A stretch of 64,000 bases of DNA from an uncultured Nitrospirales bacterium. GTDB lineage: Bacteria > Nitrospirota > Nitrospiria > Nitrospirales > UBA8639. Positions 25,318 through 33,969 of the stretch are shown one piece after another. The stretch spans positions 1,849,914 through 1,913,913 of the forward strand of contig OX638327.1 in assembly GCA_951812745.1 (NCBI GenBank), in the 5' to 3' direction. The notes under the pieces are model-generated. The model had not been told where the DNA came from. It did no database searches and saw nothing but the letters and a program-made list of their open reading frames with translations. Within the stretch, counting starts at the first letter, position 1; every line of letters begins with the position of its first letter. A program made the position numbers and the translations under genes.

Positions 25318-27012
25318 ATGCCGACGATTTCCTTTTTTCAGAAAGATTTTGAACGGCTTCTCGGGCGAACGGCTCCGCTTGAGCAACTGGAGTCGTGGTT
25401 GCCGTTGGTCAAAGGGGAATTAAAAGATTATACCCAGGCCACCGGCGAAATCCGGCTGGAACTTCAGGACAGCAACCGGCCGGATCTGTGGAGCGTGGAA
25501 GGGATTGCGCGGCAGATTCGGATCAAGTTGCAAGGGTCGCCGCTGGCCTATCCTTTCCTTCAAACCAAGACCAAACCCAAACGGAGCATTCTGGTGGCCG
25601 AGGGACTCGAACGGGTGCGACCGTACGTGGCGGCCTGTACGGCCACGGGATATACCGTCACCGAGGAAAGCCTGACGCAACTCATTCAGGCACAGGAGAA
25701 GCTGGCCGATCTGTACGGCCATAAACGAAAAACCGTATCGGTGGGACTGTATCGACTTTCCCGGATCCGGTTCCCCGTGACCTATGGTTTGGTGAAACCC
25801 ACTGAAGCCCGATTCACGCCTCTCGGACTTTCCGAAAAACTGACCCTTCAGGAGATCCTGACGGTTCATCCCAAAGGCATCGAGTACGGCTCCATTCTCG
25901 TTGATCAGCCCCTGCTGCCTTTACTGTGGGATACGGAAGGCCAGATTTTATCCTTTCCCCCCATCATCAACAGCCAAGACATCGGGCAGGTCCACGCCGG
26001 TGATTCAGACCTGTTGGTCGAAGTCACGGGCACGGATATGCGAATGGTTCTCCTGACACTGAACATTTTTGCCACGAATCTGGCCGACCGCGGAGCTGTC
26101 ATCGACCCGATCGACATTCAGTATCCGTATGACACGGAGTGGGGAAAGTCGCTCAGAACTCCCTGCGACATCAGCGACGTGCAGAAAATTCCCCTGAAAG
26201 CCATTGACTCCGCCCTCGGACTCCCCTTCGACGCCGAACTCGTGCAACAGACCTTGCGGGCCTATGGGTATGAAGTCAAAGCGAGCCGCCATATACTCGC
26301 GGTGCGGTTACCGCACTATCGAAGCGATCTCATGCATCCGGTGGACGTGGCGGAAGACGTGGCGATCAGTCGCGGGTACGACTCGTTTGTTCCGCTGATG
26401 CCGGCCCAGTTTACCGTGGGCTCGTTATCGGCTCTGGAAATGATGTCCGATTACATCCGCGATCACATGATCGGGCAGGGGTTCCAGGAAATCTTTTCCA
26501 ATATTCTGCTGTCCCGTGAAGAGCTTGTCGATCGGATGGGACTGCCTGCCGCCGACCAGGTCGTGGAAGTGGACAACGTCATGTCACAGAGCTTCTCCTG
26601 TCTCCGATCCTGGATCCTGCCTTCGCTGTTGCGCGTGGAGACGGCCTCGCCCCGCGCGTTCTACCCCCACCGGCTTTTTGAAATCGGTGAAGTCGCGATC
26701 CCCGATTCGACCCATGAACTCGGGTCACGGACCATGGTTCAACTGGGAGTCGTCATTGCCCATCCCCATGCAAACTTTTCCGAAGTGCACACCTGCCTGG
26801 ACATGCTGATGTTTTATCTGGTGAAGGACTATGAACTCGAGCCCCTGAGTCACGAATCCTTCCTGGACGGCCGAGCGGGCACCATCCTCTCCCAGGGACA
26901 ATCCGTCGGGCTGATCGGCGAACTCCACCCCGAAGTCCTGGAGAACTGGGGCATCTCCGTCCCCATCTCGGTATTCGAGCTCGACATGGACTGGCTGTGC
27001 GCCGAGAGTTAG
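25318..27012 (+). CDS. pheT: Phenylalanyl-tRNA synthetase beta subunit, archaeal/eukaryotic type
   Basis: 564 residues, close to the archaeal PheT length (about 550) and far below the bacterial 790-800: the tRNA-binding EMAP-like N-terminus and the anticodon-binding C-terminus of bacterial PheT are absent. The B3/B4 editing region is around 100-260 (TVSVGLYRLSRIRFPVTYG, FPPIINSQDIGQV), then B5 and the catalytic-like core (DVAEDVAISRGYDSFVPLMP, MGLPAADQVVEVDNVMSQSFSCLR). ATG abuts the pheS stop. Confidence 0.93.
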   Translation: MPTISFFQKDFERLLGRTAPLEQLESWLPLVKGELKDYTQATGEIRLELQDSNRPDLWSVEGIARQIRIKLQGSPLAYPFLQTKTKPKRSILVAEGLERVRPYVAACTATGYTVTEESLTQLIQAQEKLADLYGHKRKTVSVGLYRLSRIRFPVTYGLVKPTEARFTPLGLSEKLTLQEILTVHPKGIEYGSILVDQPLLPLLWDTEGQILSFPPIINSQDIGQVHAGDSDLLVEVTGTDMRMVLLTLNIFATNLADRGAVIDPIDIQYPYDTEWGKSLRTPCDISDVQKIPLKAIDSALGLPFDAELVQQTLRAYGYEVKASRHILAVRLPHYRSDLMHPVDVAEDVAISRGYDSFVPLMPAQFTVGSLSALEMMSDYIRDHMIGQGFQEIFSNILLSREELVDRMGLPAADQVVEVDNVMSQSFSCLRSWILPSLLRVETASPRAFYPHRLFEIGEVAIPDSTHELGSRTMVQLGVVIAHPHANFSEVHTCLDMLMFYLVKDYELEPLSHESFLDGRAGTILSQGQSVGLIGELHPEVLENWGISVPISVFELDMDWLCAES

Positions 27013-27077
27013 TGACCGGAAAAGTCGAAATCAACAAAGAAATGCTGACGCTACGTACACTGTCGATACGCTTCGAC

Positions 27078-27121
27078 TTGAAGTGTTTTACAACAGGGCT
27101 ATATAATTATAGTTATATAGC
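27078..27121 (+). promoter_or_regulatory. Promoter with overlapping palindromic operator of the AbrB/Doc module
   Basis: TTGAAG (27078-27083) and TATAAT (27102-27107) are separated by 18 bp. The inverted repeat GCTATATAA/TTATATAGC (27098-27106 and 27113-27121, 6-bp spacer) overlaps the -10 box, ideal for autorepression by the antitoxin encoded 12 bases further on. Confidence 0.65.
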
Positions 27122-27133
27122 TGGGAGGTTGAC

Positions 27134-27361
27134 ATGCTTTCCTTCAAAATTACGACGGTCGGGGCGTCTTCCGGGGTGATCCTCACCAAAGAGGCTATGG
27201 CCAAACTCAAGGTGAAGAAGGGTGACACGCTCTATTTGACCGAGGCGCCGGATGGCGGATACCGGCTCACGCCCTATGATCCCGATTTTGCGCGTCAGTT
27301 CGCGCTGGCCGAAGACATTATGCATGACGACCGGGAGGTACTGCGAGCGCTGGCCAAGTGA
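27134..27361 (+). CDS. AbrB-family antitoxin of a Doc-type toxin
   Basis: 75 residues with a GGGAGG ribosome binding site 4-9 bases upstream. N-terminal AbrB-type DNA-binding hairpins (ITTVGASSGVILTKEAMAKLKV, KKGDTLYLTEA) and a C-terminal tail (FALAEDIMHDDREVLRAL) suited to neutralise Doc. The stop overlaps the toxin GTG start. It likely binds the palindrome at 27098-27121. Confidence 0.88.
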   Translation: MLSFKITTVGASSGVILTKEAMAKLKVKKGDTLYLTEAPDGGYRLTPYDPDFARQFALAEDIMHDDREVLRALAK

Positions 27362-27789
27362 GCACTGAAGATTCGAGTCCATGGCGTTGGGTTGAACCGA
27401 GTGTCGTGTTTGCGATCCATGACCGCCAACTCGCCGAGCATGGCGGGGCCGAAGGCATTCGCGATTCGGGGGCGATTGAATCGGCTCTGGCTCATCCGGT
27501 AAACCTCGCGAGCTACAGCGACCCAGATGCGGCTGATCTTGCCGCAGCCTATGCCTACGGCCTCGTGAAGAACCATGGCTTCATCGACGGCAACAAGCGT
27601 ACCGCCTGGGTTGTCGCTCGCCTGTTCCTGGCCGATAATGGTCAACGGCTCACCTTCGACCCCTTGGATGCGATTCAGATCATGGAAGGTGTCGCCAGCG
27701 GTCGGATCAACGAAACCACGCTCGCCGAGTGGTTCCGCCGGCGTCTGGAGCGTCGAGTGCGACGTGAGAAACTCCGCAATGTTTTATGA
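27358..27789 (+). CDS. doc: Doc/Fic-type toxin
   Basis: 143 residues from GTG 27358, overlapping the antitoxin stop. The Fic core motif reads HGFIDGNKR, matching HxFxDGNKR with the catalytic histidine; Doc kinases usually have HxFxxANKR, so the Gly in place of Ala makes it look slightly more Fic-like. Doc inactivates EF-Tu by phosphorylation and Fic proteins adenylylate targets; which applies here is not decided. The 3' end has a decayed copy at 29704-29811. Confidence 0.9.
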   Translation: MSTEDSSPWRWVEPSVVFAIHDRQLAEHGGAEGIRDSGAIESALAHPVNLASYSDPDAADLAAAYAYGLVKNHGFIDGNKRTAWVVARLFLADNGQRLTFDPLDAIQIMEGVASGRINETTLAEWFRRRLERRVRREKLRNVL

Positions 27790-27978
27790 CCCGGCGCCTG
27801 AGAATACCGCGCCATCATACTGGCCTAGCCAGAACAATTTACGAAAAACTTTTTTGCCGACCCGCCGTGGGCCGCATTTTTACTCGATGTCTTCGGCTAG
27901 CGGGAACTGCTGGGTGTTCCCTTTTTGGATTGAAATACCGGCACCTCTCGACTACTCTGTTTCAGGAGAGTAGCGCCC

Positions 27979-29100
27979 ATGAGTTACACTATCGAACGAG
28001 ATGGGCATGGGAGAAAGGACGTGTCAGTGAACGACGCACGTGAAATAGACAGTTCACGACCCATGAGCCAAACACGGCTTCTGTGTTGGATCCGGTGGAC
28101 AACCGGAGCGCTGCTACTCCTAAATATCGCCATACCGATCATAGCGTCAGCGCAGGAGCGGCAGCTGCAGTTCGTGACGACGGTATGGCCGCCGTTCACC
28201 AACGAGCCAGGACAGCCGCGATTCGCCCTCGATCTGGTCGGAGAGGCTCTCGAACGCGTGGGGGTCACCGCTGAAACGGTCATCGTGGACGAGGCCAGGC
28301 TGACGCCCTCACTGCTGAGCGGCGAGTTCGATGGAAGCGCGGCTCTCTGGAGGGGGGGGAAGGAGCGCGAACGCGTGCTGATTTACTCACAGCCGTATCT
28401 CGAGAACCGGTTGATCCTCGTCGGGCGGCAGGGCAGCGACGTGTCCGCGACCTCGCTTGCCGATCTCGCCGGCAAGCGGATCGCCGTGGTCGCCGGGTAC
28501 GAATATGGCAAGGTCGTCGAGACGACGGACGGGCCAATCTATGTTGGCTCGGACAGCGAAGAGGACAGCGTCGCAAGACTCCTCAACGGTGAGGTGGACT
28601 ACACGCTGATAGACGACCTGGTGATCCAGTACCTCATCAGCAACCACGGAGAAGAAGCTCGAACGCGGCTGGCGTTCGGCTCGGCGCCGCTGCTCACACG
28701 CTCGCTTCACCTCGCCGTCCGCCGGTCGCTTCCGGACGCTAAGTTAATTATCTCGCGGTTCAACGCCGAACTGCGCGGCATGATCACCGACGGCAGCTAC
28801 CATCGCCTGCTCCGCCTCGACTGGATTCGAGCGGACATCGACGGCGACGGTCGCAGGGAGTACGTGCCTCACGTCGATCGAATCGGCCCACATCCGCCGG
28901 AGCGTTCCTACGAACTCTTCACGCCAGCTAGTCCGACCACGGGGCCCGGCACGACTCGGCGCTTCTACTTCGATGGCAACATCTACGAAGGCTGGTCCGC
29001 CGTGCCCGCCCAGCACAAGGCCCTGGACTTCACCATACCCGAACCGCTACCCGAACCGCCGGGTCGACACACGATCCCAATCTTCACCTTCAAGTTTTAG
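27979..29100 (+). CDS. Periplasmic solute-binding protein family 3 (amino-acid ABC type), orphan
   Basis: 373 residues as the longest form. The signal peptide is MSQTRLLCWIRWTTGALL... beginning at 28063, but the best-spaced ribosome binding site (AAAGGA) precedes GTG 28027, so a start near 28027 is likely and 27979 is the upper bound. The bilobal binding domain spans about 60-280 (TTVWPPFTNEPGQPRFALDLVGEALERVGV, LADLAGKRIAVVAGYEYG, EEDSVARLLNGEVDYTLID). A C-terminal extension has a DIDGDGRREYV calcium-loop-like motif. No permease or ATPase gene is adjacent, and it sits between the two doc copies, so it may be a sensor or passenger. Confidence 0.7.
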   Translation: MSYTIERDGHGRKDVSVNDAREIDSSRPMSQTRLLCWIRWTTGALLLLNIAIPIIASAQERQLQFVTTVWPPFTNEPGQPRFALDLVGEALERVGVTAETVIVDEARLTPSLLSGEFDGSAALWRGGKERERVLIYSQPYLENRLILVGRQGSDVSATSLADLAGKRIAVVAGYEYGKVVETTDGPIYVGSDSEEDSVARLLNGEVDYTLIDDLVIQYLISNHGEEARTRLAFGSAPLLTRSLHLAVRRSLPDAKLIISRFNAELRGMITDGSYHRLLRLDWIRADIDGDGRREYVPHVDRIGPHPPERSYELFTPASPTTGPGTTRRFYFDGNIYEGWSAVPAQHKALDFTIPEPLPEPPGRHTIPIFTFKF

Positions 29101-29302
29101 CGGGAGCGAGTCCACTGCACTCGTATCACGTGATCCCGTAGAGGATGTGCCCAGGTCGCCGTCATGAGGCGACGGCTGGCGGGAGCATCCGGGGCGTGGA
29201 CGCCGTTAGCGGTTGCTGAATTGGCCGGTGCCGGGATACCCGTATCGTGCGGCGCGACTCGGTCGGCAAGCAGGCCGAATCGCTAAGGCCTGAACGCTGG
29301 CG

Positions 29303-29641
29303 TTACCGCGGCGGGTTGTTAGCGAAGTCGCCGGCGCGGAATATCGATATCTTCTCCAGGTCGATGTGCCGGCGCATCGCCGCAAGGAGGTCGTCGGGGG
29401 TCAGCGTCGCCGAATCGACGGTCTGAGCGTCGACTTTCACGAGCTGGTCACCACTCGAACCCGCGGCCTGGAGCGGCCTCTCGACAGGATCGAAAATATT
29501 TCCCTGACGAGTTCGGAAGACCACCCGGAATTGCCGGAAGAGCAGTGATTCCTGACCACCAATCACCGGGTGCCTTCGGGCGGACCCTTCATGGTCTACA
29601 GGACGTATCTGAACGGCTGGTGACGGCGCAAACGGAAGCAC
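29303..29641 (-). CDS. Possible hypothetical protein or gene fragment
   Basis: 112 codons on the reverse strand in a 780-bp region otherwise without genes. The last 50 residues (SGDQLVKVDAQTVDSATLTPDDLLAAMRR) look protein-like, but the first half is low quality and I recognise no domain. It could be the tail of a lost gene. Rest of 29101-29878 shows nothing else apart from the doc fragment. Confidence 0.25.
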   Translation of the reverse strand: MLPFAPSPAVQIRPVDHEGSARRHPVIGGQESLLFRQFRVVFRTRQGNIFDPVERPLQAAGSSGDQLVKVDAQTVDSATLTPDDLLAAMRRHIDLEKISIFRAGDFANNPPR

Positions 29642-29703
29642 GCCCTTGTTTTCAGAAGTCGAACTATCAAGGCTGATGGTTAACCGGTCGAGCGTCGGTA
29701 CGC

Positions 29704-29811
29704 TTCGACCCCTTGGATGCGATTCAGATCATGGAAGGTGTCGCCGGCGGTCGGATCAACGAGGCCACGCTCGCCGAGTGGTTCCGCCGGCATCTGGAGA
29801 CTACGTTGTGA
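29704..29811 (+). pseudogene. Remnant of a second doc gene (3' end)
   Basis: The segment repeats the end of doc (27654-27756) at near identity: FDPLDAIQIMEGVAGGRINEATLAEWFRRHLE followed by TTL and a stop. Everything upstream of codon 100 is missing. The sequence just before (TACGCTTCGAC) also occurs upstream of the intact module's promoter at 27067-27077, so a deletion between short CTTCGAC repeats of a second toxin-antitoxin copy is a plausible origin. Confidence 0.8.
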
Positions 29812-29878
29812 CAGGATCGAGACGGATGACAAGGAAGCGACCGGCTGTCCTCATCACCGCTATGAGATTGTGACGGGT

Positions 29879-30232
29879 TTAGGCCGCGGCTTTGGCCATG
29901 TCCGTCAGGGATTTGAATCCGGCCGGATCGTGAATGGCCATCTCCGACAACATCTTCCGATTCAGGGCCACGTTGGCTTTGGTCAACTCATGGATAAACC
30001 GGCTGTACGATAACCCGTGCGCTTTGACCGCTGCCGAGATCCTGGCAATCCACAGTCGCCGAAAATCTCTTTTGCGATGCCGCCGGCCGATGTACGCGTA
30101 GACCTGGCCTTTATCGACTGATTCCGTTGCCGTCCGAAATAGTTTGCTTCTGCCCCCATACTGCCCCTTGGCTAATTTCAGCCGCTTTTTTCTACGGCGA
30201 CGGGTTTGGGGGCCTCCTTTGACACGTGGCAT
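29879..30232 (-). CDS. rplT: 50S ribosomal protein L20
   Basis: 117 residues, start PRVKGGPQTRRRRKKRLKLAKGQYGGRSKLF, the conserved basic L20 N-terminus that binds 23S rRNA and in some bacteria regulates the operon. Last gene of thrS-infC-rpmI-rplT read leftward. In many bacteria pheST follows; here it does not. Confidence 0.97.
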   Translation of the reverse strand: MPRVKGGPQTRRRRKKRLKLAKGQYGGRSKLFRTATESVDKGQVYAYIGRRHRKRDFRRLWIARISAAVKAHGLSYSRFIHELTKANVALNRKMLSEMAIHDPAGFKSLTDMAKAAA

Positions 30233-30365
30233 GACTTAGAACTCCTTCGTTATATTGAACTTGTCTTCCTCTCCGAGGAATTGCCTGGCACCCGCGTTGC
30301 GCCACCCTGCCCCGGAGCATTCACGTCTTGTCCGACCAAACACCAAGGTGCGGGGGCGCCAAAAA

Positions 30366-30569
30366 TCAGGAATACGGTAAGAGCCTGGCCAGCGAGGACT
30401 GATCCGGTTTCGCCACCACCACCGTATCGTTCAGACGACTCTTCCGTTTGGCGTTTTTCGTCGTCAGGATATGGCGCAATCCCGCCTTCCGCCTGAGAAA
30501 TTTTCCGGTTCCCGTACGCTTGAACCGTTTGGCTGCTCCCGAATGACTTTTTAACTTCATACGTGCCAT
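30366..30569 (-). CDS. rpmI: 50S ribosomal protein L35
   Basis: 67 residues: MKLKSHSGAAKRFKRTGTGKFLRRKAG then HILTTKNAKRKSRL, standard L35. It starts 12 bases after the infC stop and is 133 bases before rplT. Confidence 0.97.
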   Translation of the reverse strand: MARMKLKSHSGAAKRFKRTGTGKFLRRKAGLRHILTTKNAKRKSRLNDTVVVAKPDQSSLARLLPYS

Positions 30570-30581
30570 ATGCTCATCCCC

Positions 30582-31103
30582 TTAATTCTTGGGCGACACA
30601 ATCATATACAGATTGCGCCCTTCCATCCTCGGCTCCATTTCGATTGTGGCCGTCTCCTTGAGCTCTTCCCGAACCTTTTCCATAGCCGACCGACCCAGAC
30701 TTTGGTTGGCCATTTCCCGGCCTCGAAACATGACCGTCACTTTGGTTTTGTTCCCTCCCGCCAAAAACTCCAGGATCTGGCGAACCTTGGTTTCGAGGTC
30801 ATGTTTATCCGTTCGCGGACGAAATTTAATTTCCTTTACCTGGGTCGACTTTTGATGCTGACGCGTTTTATGTTCTTTCTTGCTCTGTTCGTACTTGAAT
30901 TTCCCAAAATCCATAATCCGGCACACCGGCGGCGTGCTGGTGGCAGCGACTTCCACCAAATCAAACCCGCCCTCATGAGCCAGTTTGAGCGCCTCGGACG
31001 TCTTGAGGATCCCCAGTTGTTCACCTTCTGATCCAATCACCCGGACTTCGGGCACCCGAATCAAGTGGTTCACACGATGCTTGGCAGTGACCGTTCTACC
31101 CAT
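30582..31103 (-). CDS. infC: Translation initiation factor IF-3
   Basis: 173 residues. IF-3 N-domain (VNHLIRVPEVRVIGSEGEQLGILKTSEAL, DLVEVAATSTPPVCRIMDFGKFKYEQ), lysine-rich linker and C-domain (EIKFRPRTDKHDLETKVRQILEFL). The gene uses ATG, not the AUU start that regulates infC in E. coli; the ATG shares one base with the thrS stop. Confidence 0.96.
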   Translation of the reverse strand: MGRTVTAKHRVNHLIRVPEVRVIGSEGEQLGILKTSEALKLAHEGGFDLVEVAATSTPPVCRIMDFGKFKYEQSKKEHKTRQHQKSTQVKEIKFRPRTDKHDLETKVRQILEFLAGGNKTKVTVMFRGREMANQSLGRSAMEKVREELKETATIEMEPRMEGRNLYMIVSPKN

Positions 31104-33067
31104 CAGTGAACTGACACACTGGTCTCTGGTTCTGTTGGCATATCTTGTCGAATCAGATCAAGCACCTCGGTGATGGACAACGTCCCAACGTCGGTCCCGC
31201 TGCGTTTTCGCACGGAGACCGATTGGGCCTCCCGTTCCCGATCCCCCACGACGAGCATGTAGGGAATCTTGGCTTTTTCGGCTTCGCGGATTTTGAGGCC
31301 TACCTTTTCTTTTCGCAAGTCTATCGAGGCGCGCAGCCCGGCGTTCGCCAAGCGGTCCCGGACGTGTGACGCATACTCCGCCTGTTTGTCCGTAATGGGC
31401 AGCACGATGGCCTGGACGGGGGCGAGCCACGTCGGAAACGCCCCGGCATAATGTTCTATCAGAATGCCGAAAAACCGTTCGATGGAGCCCATCAGCGCCC
31501 GGTGTATCATGATCGGTTGGTGCGCCGCGCCATCCTCCCCGATGTAGGACAAGCCGAACCGTTCGGGATTATTGAAGTCGATTTGCACCGTCGAACATTG
31601 CCAGGCCCGCCCCAACGCGTCATGGATTTTCAGATCGATTTTCGGCCCGTAAAACACGCCCTCGCCGGGGTCAACCTCATAGGGGAACCCGCTGCTTTTC
31701 AGTGCGGCTTCGAGGGCCTCCGTGGCCTGGTCCCATTTTTCCACGGCGCCGACGGCTTTTTCCGGTCGCGTGGACAGATACAACGCGAACTCCGTAAAGC
31801 CGAAACGCCGGAGAACAAACATCGTGAAATCGAGGACCTTTTTGACTTCGGATTCGATCTGGTCCGGACGGCAGAAGATATGCGCGTCATCCTGTGTGAA
31901 GCCCCGGACCCGCATGAGGCCATGCAGCACCCCTGACCGCTCGTAGCGATAGACCGTTCCCAATTCACCATAGCGAATGGGAAGCTCCCGGTAGCTGCGC
32001 AAGTGGGACTTGTACACCATGATGTGGAACGGGCAATTCATCGGCTTTAACTGGTACTCACCCGCCTCGACGGCCATGGGCGCGAACATGTTTTCCTTGT
32101 AATAGTCCACGTGCCCGCTGGTTTTCCACAACTCCAGCCTAGCCACGTGCGGGGAATAGACCAATTCATAGCCGTGCTGCACGTGGCTGTCGCGCCAAAA
32201 ATTCTCGATCAACAACCGAACCAGCGCCCCCTTGGGATGCCACAGGATCAACCCCGGCCCCGTGTCTTCGGGACTGCTGAAGAGATCCAGTTCTTTGCCG
32301 AGTTTGCGATGATCGCGGCGTTTGATTTCTTCCAGCTTCTGGAGATGGGCGTCCAATTCCGCCTGGGTCGGGAACGAGGTCCCGTAAATGCGCTGCAGCA
32401 TGGGATTGCGTTCATCCCCCCGCCAATACGCGCCGGCGGCGTTCAACACCTTGAAGGCTTTCACCTGACCGGTCGCGCCCACGTGCGGCCCCCGGCACAA
32501 GTCGATGAAATTGCCCTGCTTGTAGAGCGAGACGGCTTCATCCTCGATCTGTTCGATGATTTCGACCTTGAAGGCTTCCCCTTTCTCCCGAAACAGGTTG
32601 ATCGCGTCTTCCTTCGACATCTCCAGGCGCTGCACGGGATAATTTTCTCGTATAATCTCGTGTGCCCGTGCCTCTATTTTTTCGAGATCCTCGGGCGTGA
32701 ACGGCCGTTCAAAGGAAAAGTCGTAATAGAAGCCTTCGTGAATGGCCGGGCCTATCGTGAGATTGGCCGAAGGAAACACGTCTTTCACGGCCTGGGCCAT
32801 AATATGAGTGCTGCTGTGCCGATAAATTTCCTTCCCGTCATCCGACGCAAAGGTCACGGGCTCCAGCGTCGCGCTCTTGGTCAGGGGGGCACTCAAGTCA
32901 CCGGGTTGCCCGTCAATCCTCACGGCGAACACCTCCGGCGGTAGAAGCCCCGTCATCTCCGTCAACGCCTCGCGCGCCGTGACCCCGGACCGAAAGGTTT
33001 TCGTGCCGGTCCCCGGCAACGAGATTTCGATGCGTTCGCCCTGGGCTTCTTCAAGAGAAACTGACAT
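31103..33067 (-). CDS. thrS: Threonyl-tRNA synthetase
   Basis: About 654 residues from ATG 33067 (an ATG at 33088 is also possible). TGS domain at the N-terminus (IEISLPGTGTKTFRSGVTAREAL), editing domain (HSSTHIMAQAVKDVFP, FIDLCRGPHV), then class II core with the EGFYYDF, MNCPFHIMVYK, RYGELGTVYRYERSG and motif-3 VQIDFNNPERFGLSY stretches, and an anticodon-binding C-terminus. Heads the operon with infC-rpmI-rplT. No T-box leader is seen; tRNA-Val lies 50-70 bases upstream on the same strand. Confidence 0.97.
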   Translation of the reverse strand: MSVSLEEAQGERIEISLPGTGTKTFRSGVTAREALTEMTGLLPPEVFAVRIDGQPGDLSAPLTKSATLEPVTFASDDGKEIYRHSSTHIMAQAVKDVFPSANLTIGPAIHEGFYYDFSFERPFTPEDLEKIEARAHEIIRENYPVQRLEMSKEDAINLFREKGEAFKVEIIEQIEDEAVSLYKQGNFIDLCRGPHVGATGQVKAFKVLNAAGAYWRGDERNPMLQRIYGTSFPTQAELDAHLQKLEEIKRRDHRKLGKELDLFSSPEDTGPGLILWHPKGALVRLLIENFWRDSHVQHGYELVYSPHVARLELWKTSGHVDYYKENMFAPMAVEAGEYQLKPMNCPFHIMVYKSHLRSYRELPIRYGELGTVYRYERSGVLHGLMRVRGFTQDDAHIFCRPDQIESEVKKVLDFTMFVLRRFGFTEFALYLSTRPEKAVGAVEKWDQATEALEAALKSSGFPYEVDPGEGVFYGPKIDLKIHDALGRAWQCSTVQIDFNNPERFGLSYIGEDGAAHQPIMIHRALMGSIERFFGILIEHYAGAFPTWLAPVQAIVLPITDKQAEYASHVRDRLANAGLRASIDLRKEKVGLKIREAEKAKIPYMLVVGDREREAQSVSVRKRSGTDVGTLSITEVLDLIRQDMPTEPETSVSVH

Positions 33068-33137
33068 GCTTCTGCAATCTCCCACCATCTACCTGCTACA
33101 AACGGCCTTCATCCTGCCCTCTCGCGGAAGGAGAGGG

Positions 33138-33212
33138 TGGTAGGCGCGGGCGGTATTGAACCGCCGACCTCTACCGTGTCAAGGTAGCGCTCTCCCCCTG
33201 AGCTACGCGCCT
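33138..33212 (-). tRNA. tRNA-Val (anticodon GAC)
   Basis: The reverse strand gives acceptor AGGCGCG pairing CGCGCCT, discriminator A and an encoded CCA (33138-33140), D arm GCTC/GAGC, anticodon stem CTACC/GGTAG with loop TTGACAC (anticodon GAC), and T arm GGCGG-TTCAATA-CCGCC. It is on the same strand as, and just upstream of, thrS. Confidence 0.95.
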
Positions 33213-33386
33213 ATCACAAACGAAATATGCTAGAGGAGCGCCTCTCATCCTGTCAAGAAATTCAGGATTGTCTAATCTCCTGCGGTGCGCCGAGGCATTG
33301 TTTGACATTCTTACGAACACTGGATGCCGTTTTTTGAATACACCCTGTCTTTCACGCAATTCCAACACCTGCGTATCAGAACGACC

Positions 33387-33968
33387 ATGACGAAAGCGTA
33401 CGACCCGCTCGATTATGACAACCTGGCTCGCAGTGTAGTAACCGCCCTTTTTGAATCGGCCTCTACCGCTCTCCCGCCTACCGAGAAATTTTCTGGTTCC
33501 GGCGTGTATGCACTCTATTACACGGGTTCTCTTCCTTTCTATTCGCACATCTCTTCATCGGATTTGCATACACCGATCTATGTCGGCAAAGCCGTACCGA
33601 CCGGCACGAGAAAAGGCGGCCGCCAAGTAGATTCCGAATCGAGTGCCGAGCTCTATCGACGCTTGCACGAGCACGCCAAATCCATCGACCAAGCCGAGAA
33701 TCTCGACCTGGTCGAGTTTCAGGCTCGCTATCTTGTGGTGGAGGAGGTATGGATCACGTTAGCGGAACGATTTCTCATCGATCATTTCCGACCGGTGTGG
33801 AACACCGTGATTGATGGCTTCGGCAATCACCCTCCCGGCAGCGGCCGCCGTGATATGCGACGTCCCCGCTGGGATATCGTCCATCCGGGACGTCCCTGGG
33901 CGGCGAAACTCAAGACCGCGGAAACGGCAGAGGAAGTCGTTCGACTTATTGGTACACAGGCGGGCTAA
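33387..33968 (+). CDS. Eco29kI-like type II restriction endonuclease, GIY-YIG fold
   Basis: 193 residues from ATG 33387 (MTKAYDPLDYDNLARSVVTALF, the usual opening of the Eco29kI family). GIY-YIG motifs: GVY (39-41) and YVG (65-67), then the RRLHEHAKSI segment with basic and His residues, the catalytic Glu in LAERFLID (about E127) and Asn in WNTVIDGF (about N139). Eco29kI itself cuts CCGCGG; the site here is not shown. Its modification partner is encoded on the opposite strand, with convergent stops one base apart. Confidence 0.9.
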   Translation: MTKAYDPLDYDNLARSVVTALFESASTALPPTEKFSGSGVYALYYTGSLPFYSHISSSDLHTPIYVGKAVPTGTRKGGRQVDSESSAELYRRLHEHAKSIDQAENLDLVEFQARYLVVEEVWITLAERFLIDHFRPVWNTVIDGFGNHPPGSGRRDMRRPRWDIVHPGRPWAAKLKTAETAEEVVRLIGTQAG

Positions 33969-33969
33969 T

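Noticed and set aside
27786-28043. 85-codon ORF after doc
   Set aside because: Basic, low-complexity translation with no homology pattern; overlaps the solute-binding protein start.
33089-33137. T-box leader before thrS
   Set aside because: The space is too short and lacks a T-box or specifier structure; only a GAGAGGG hairpin is seen.
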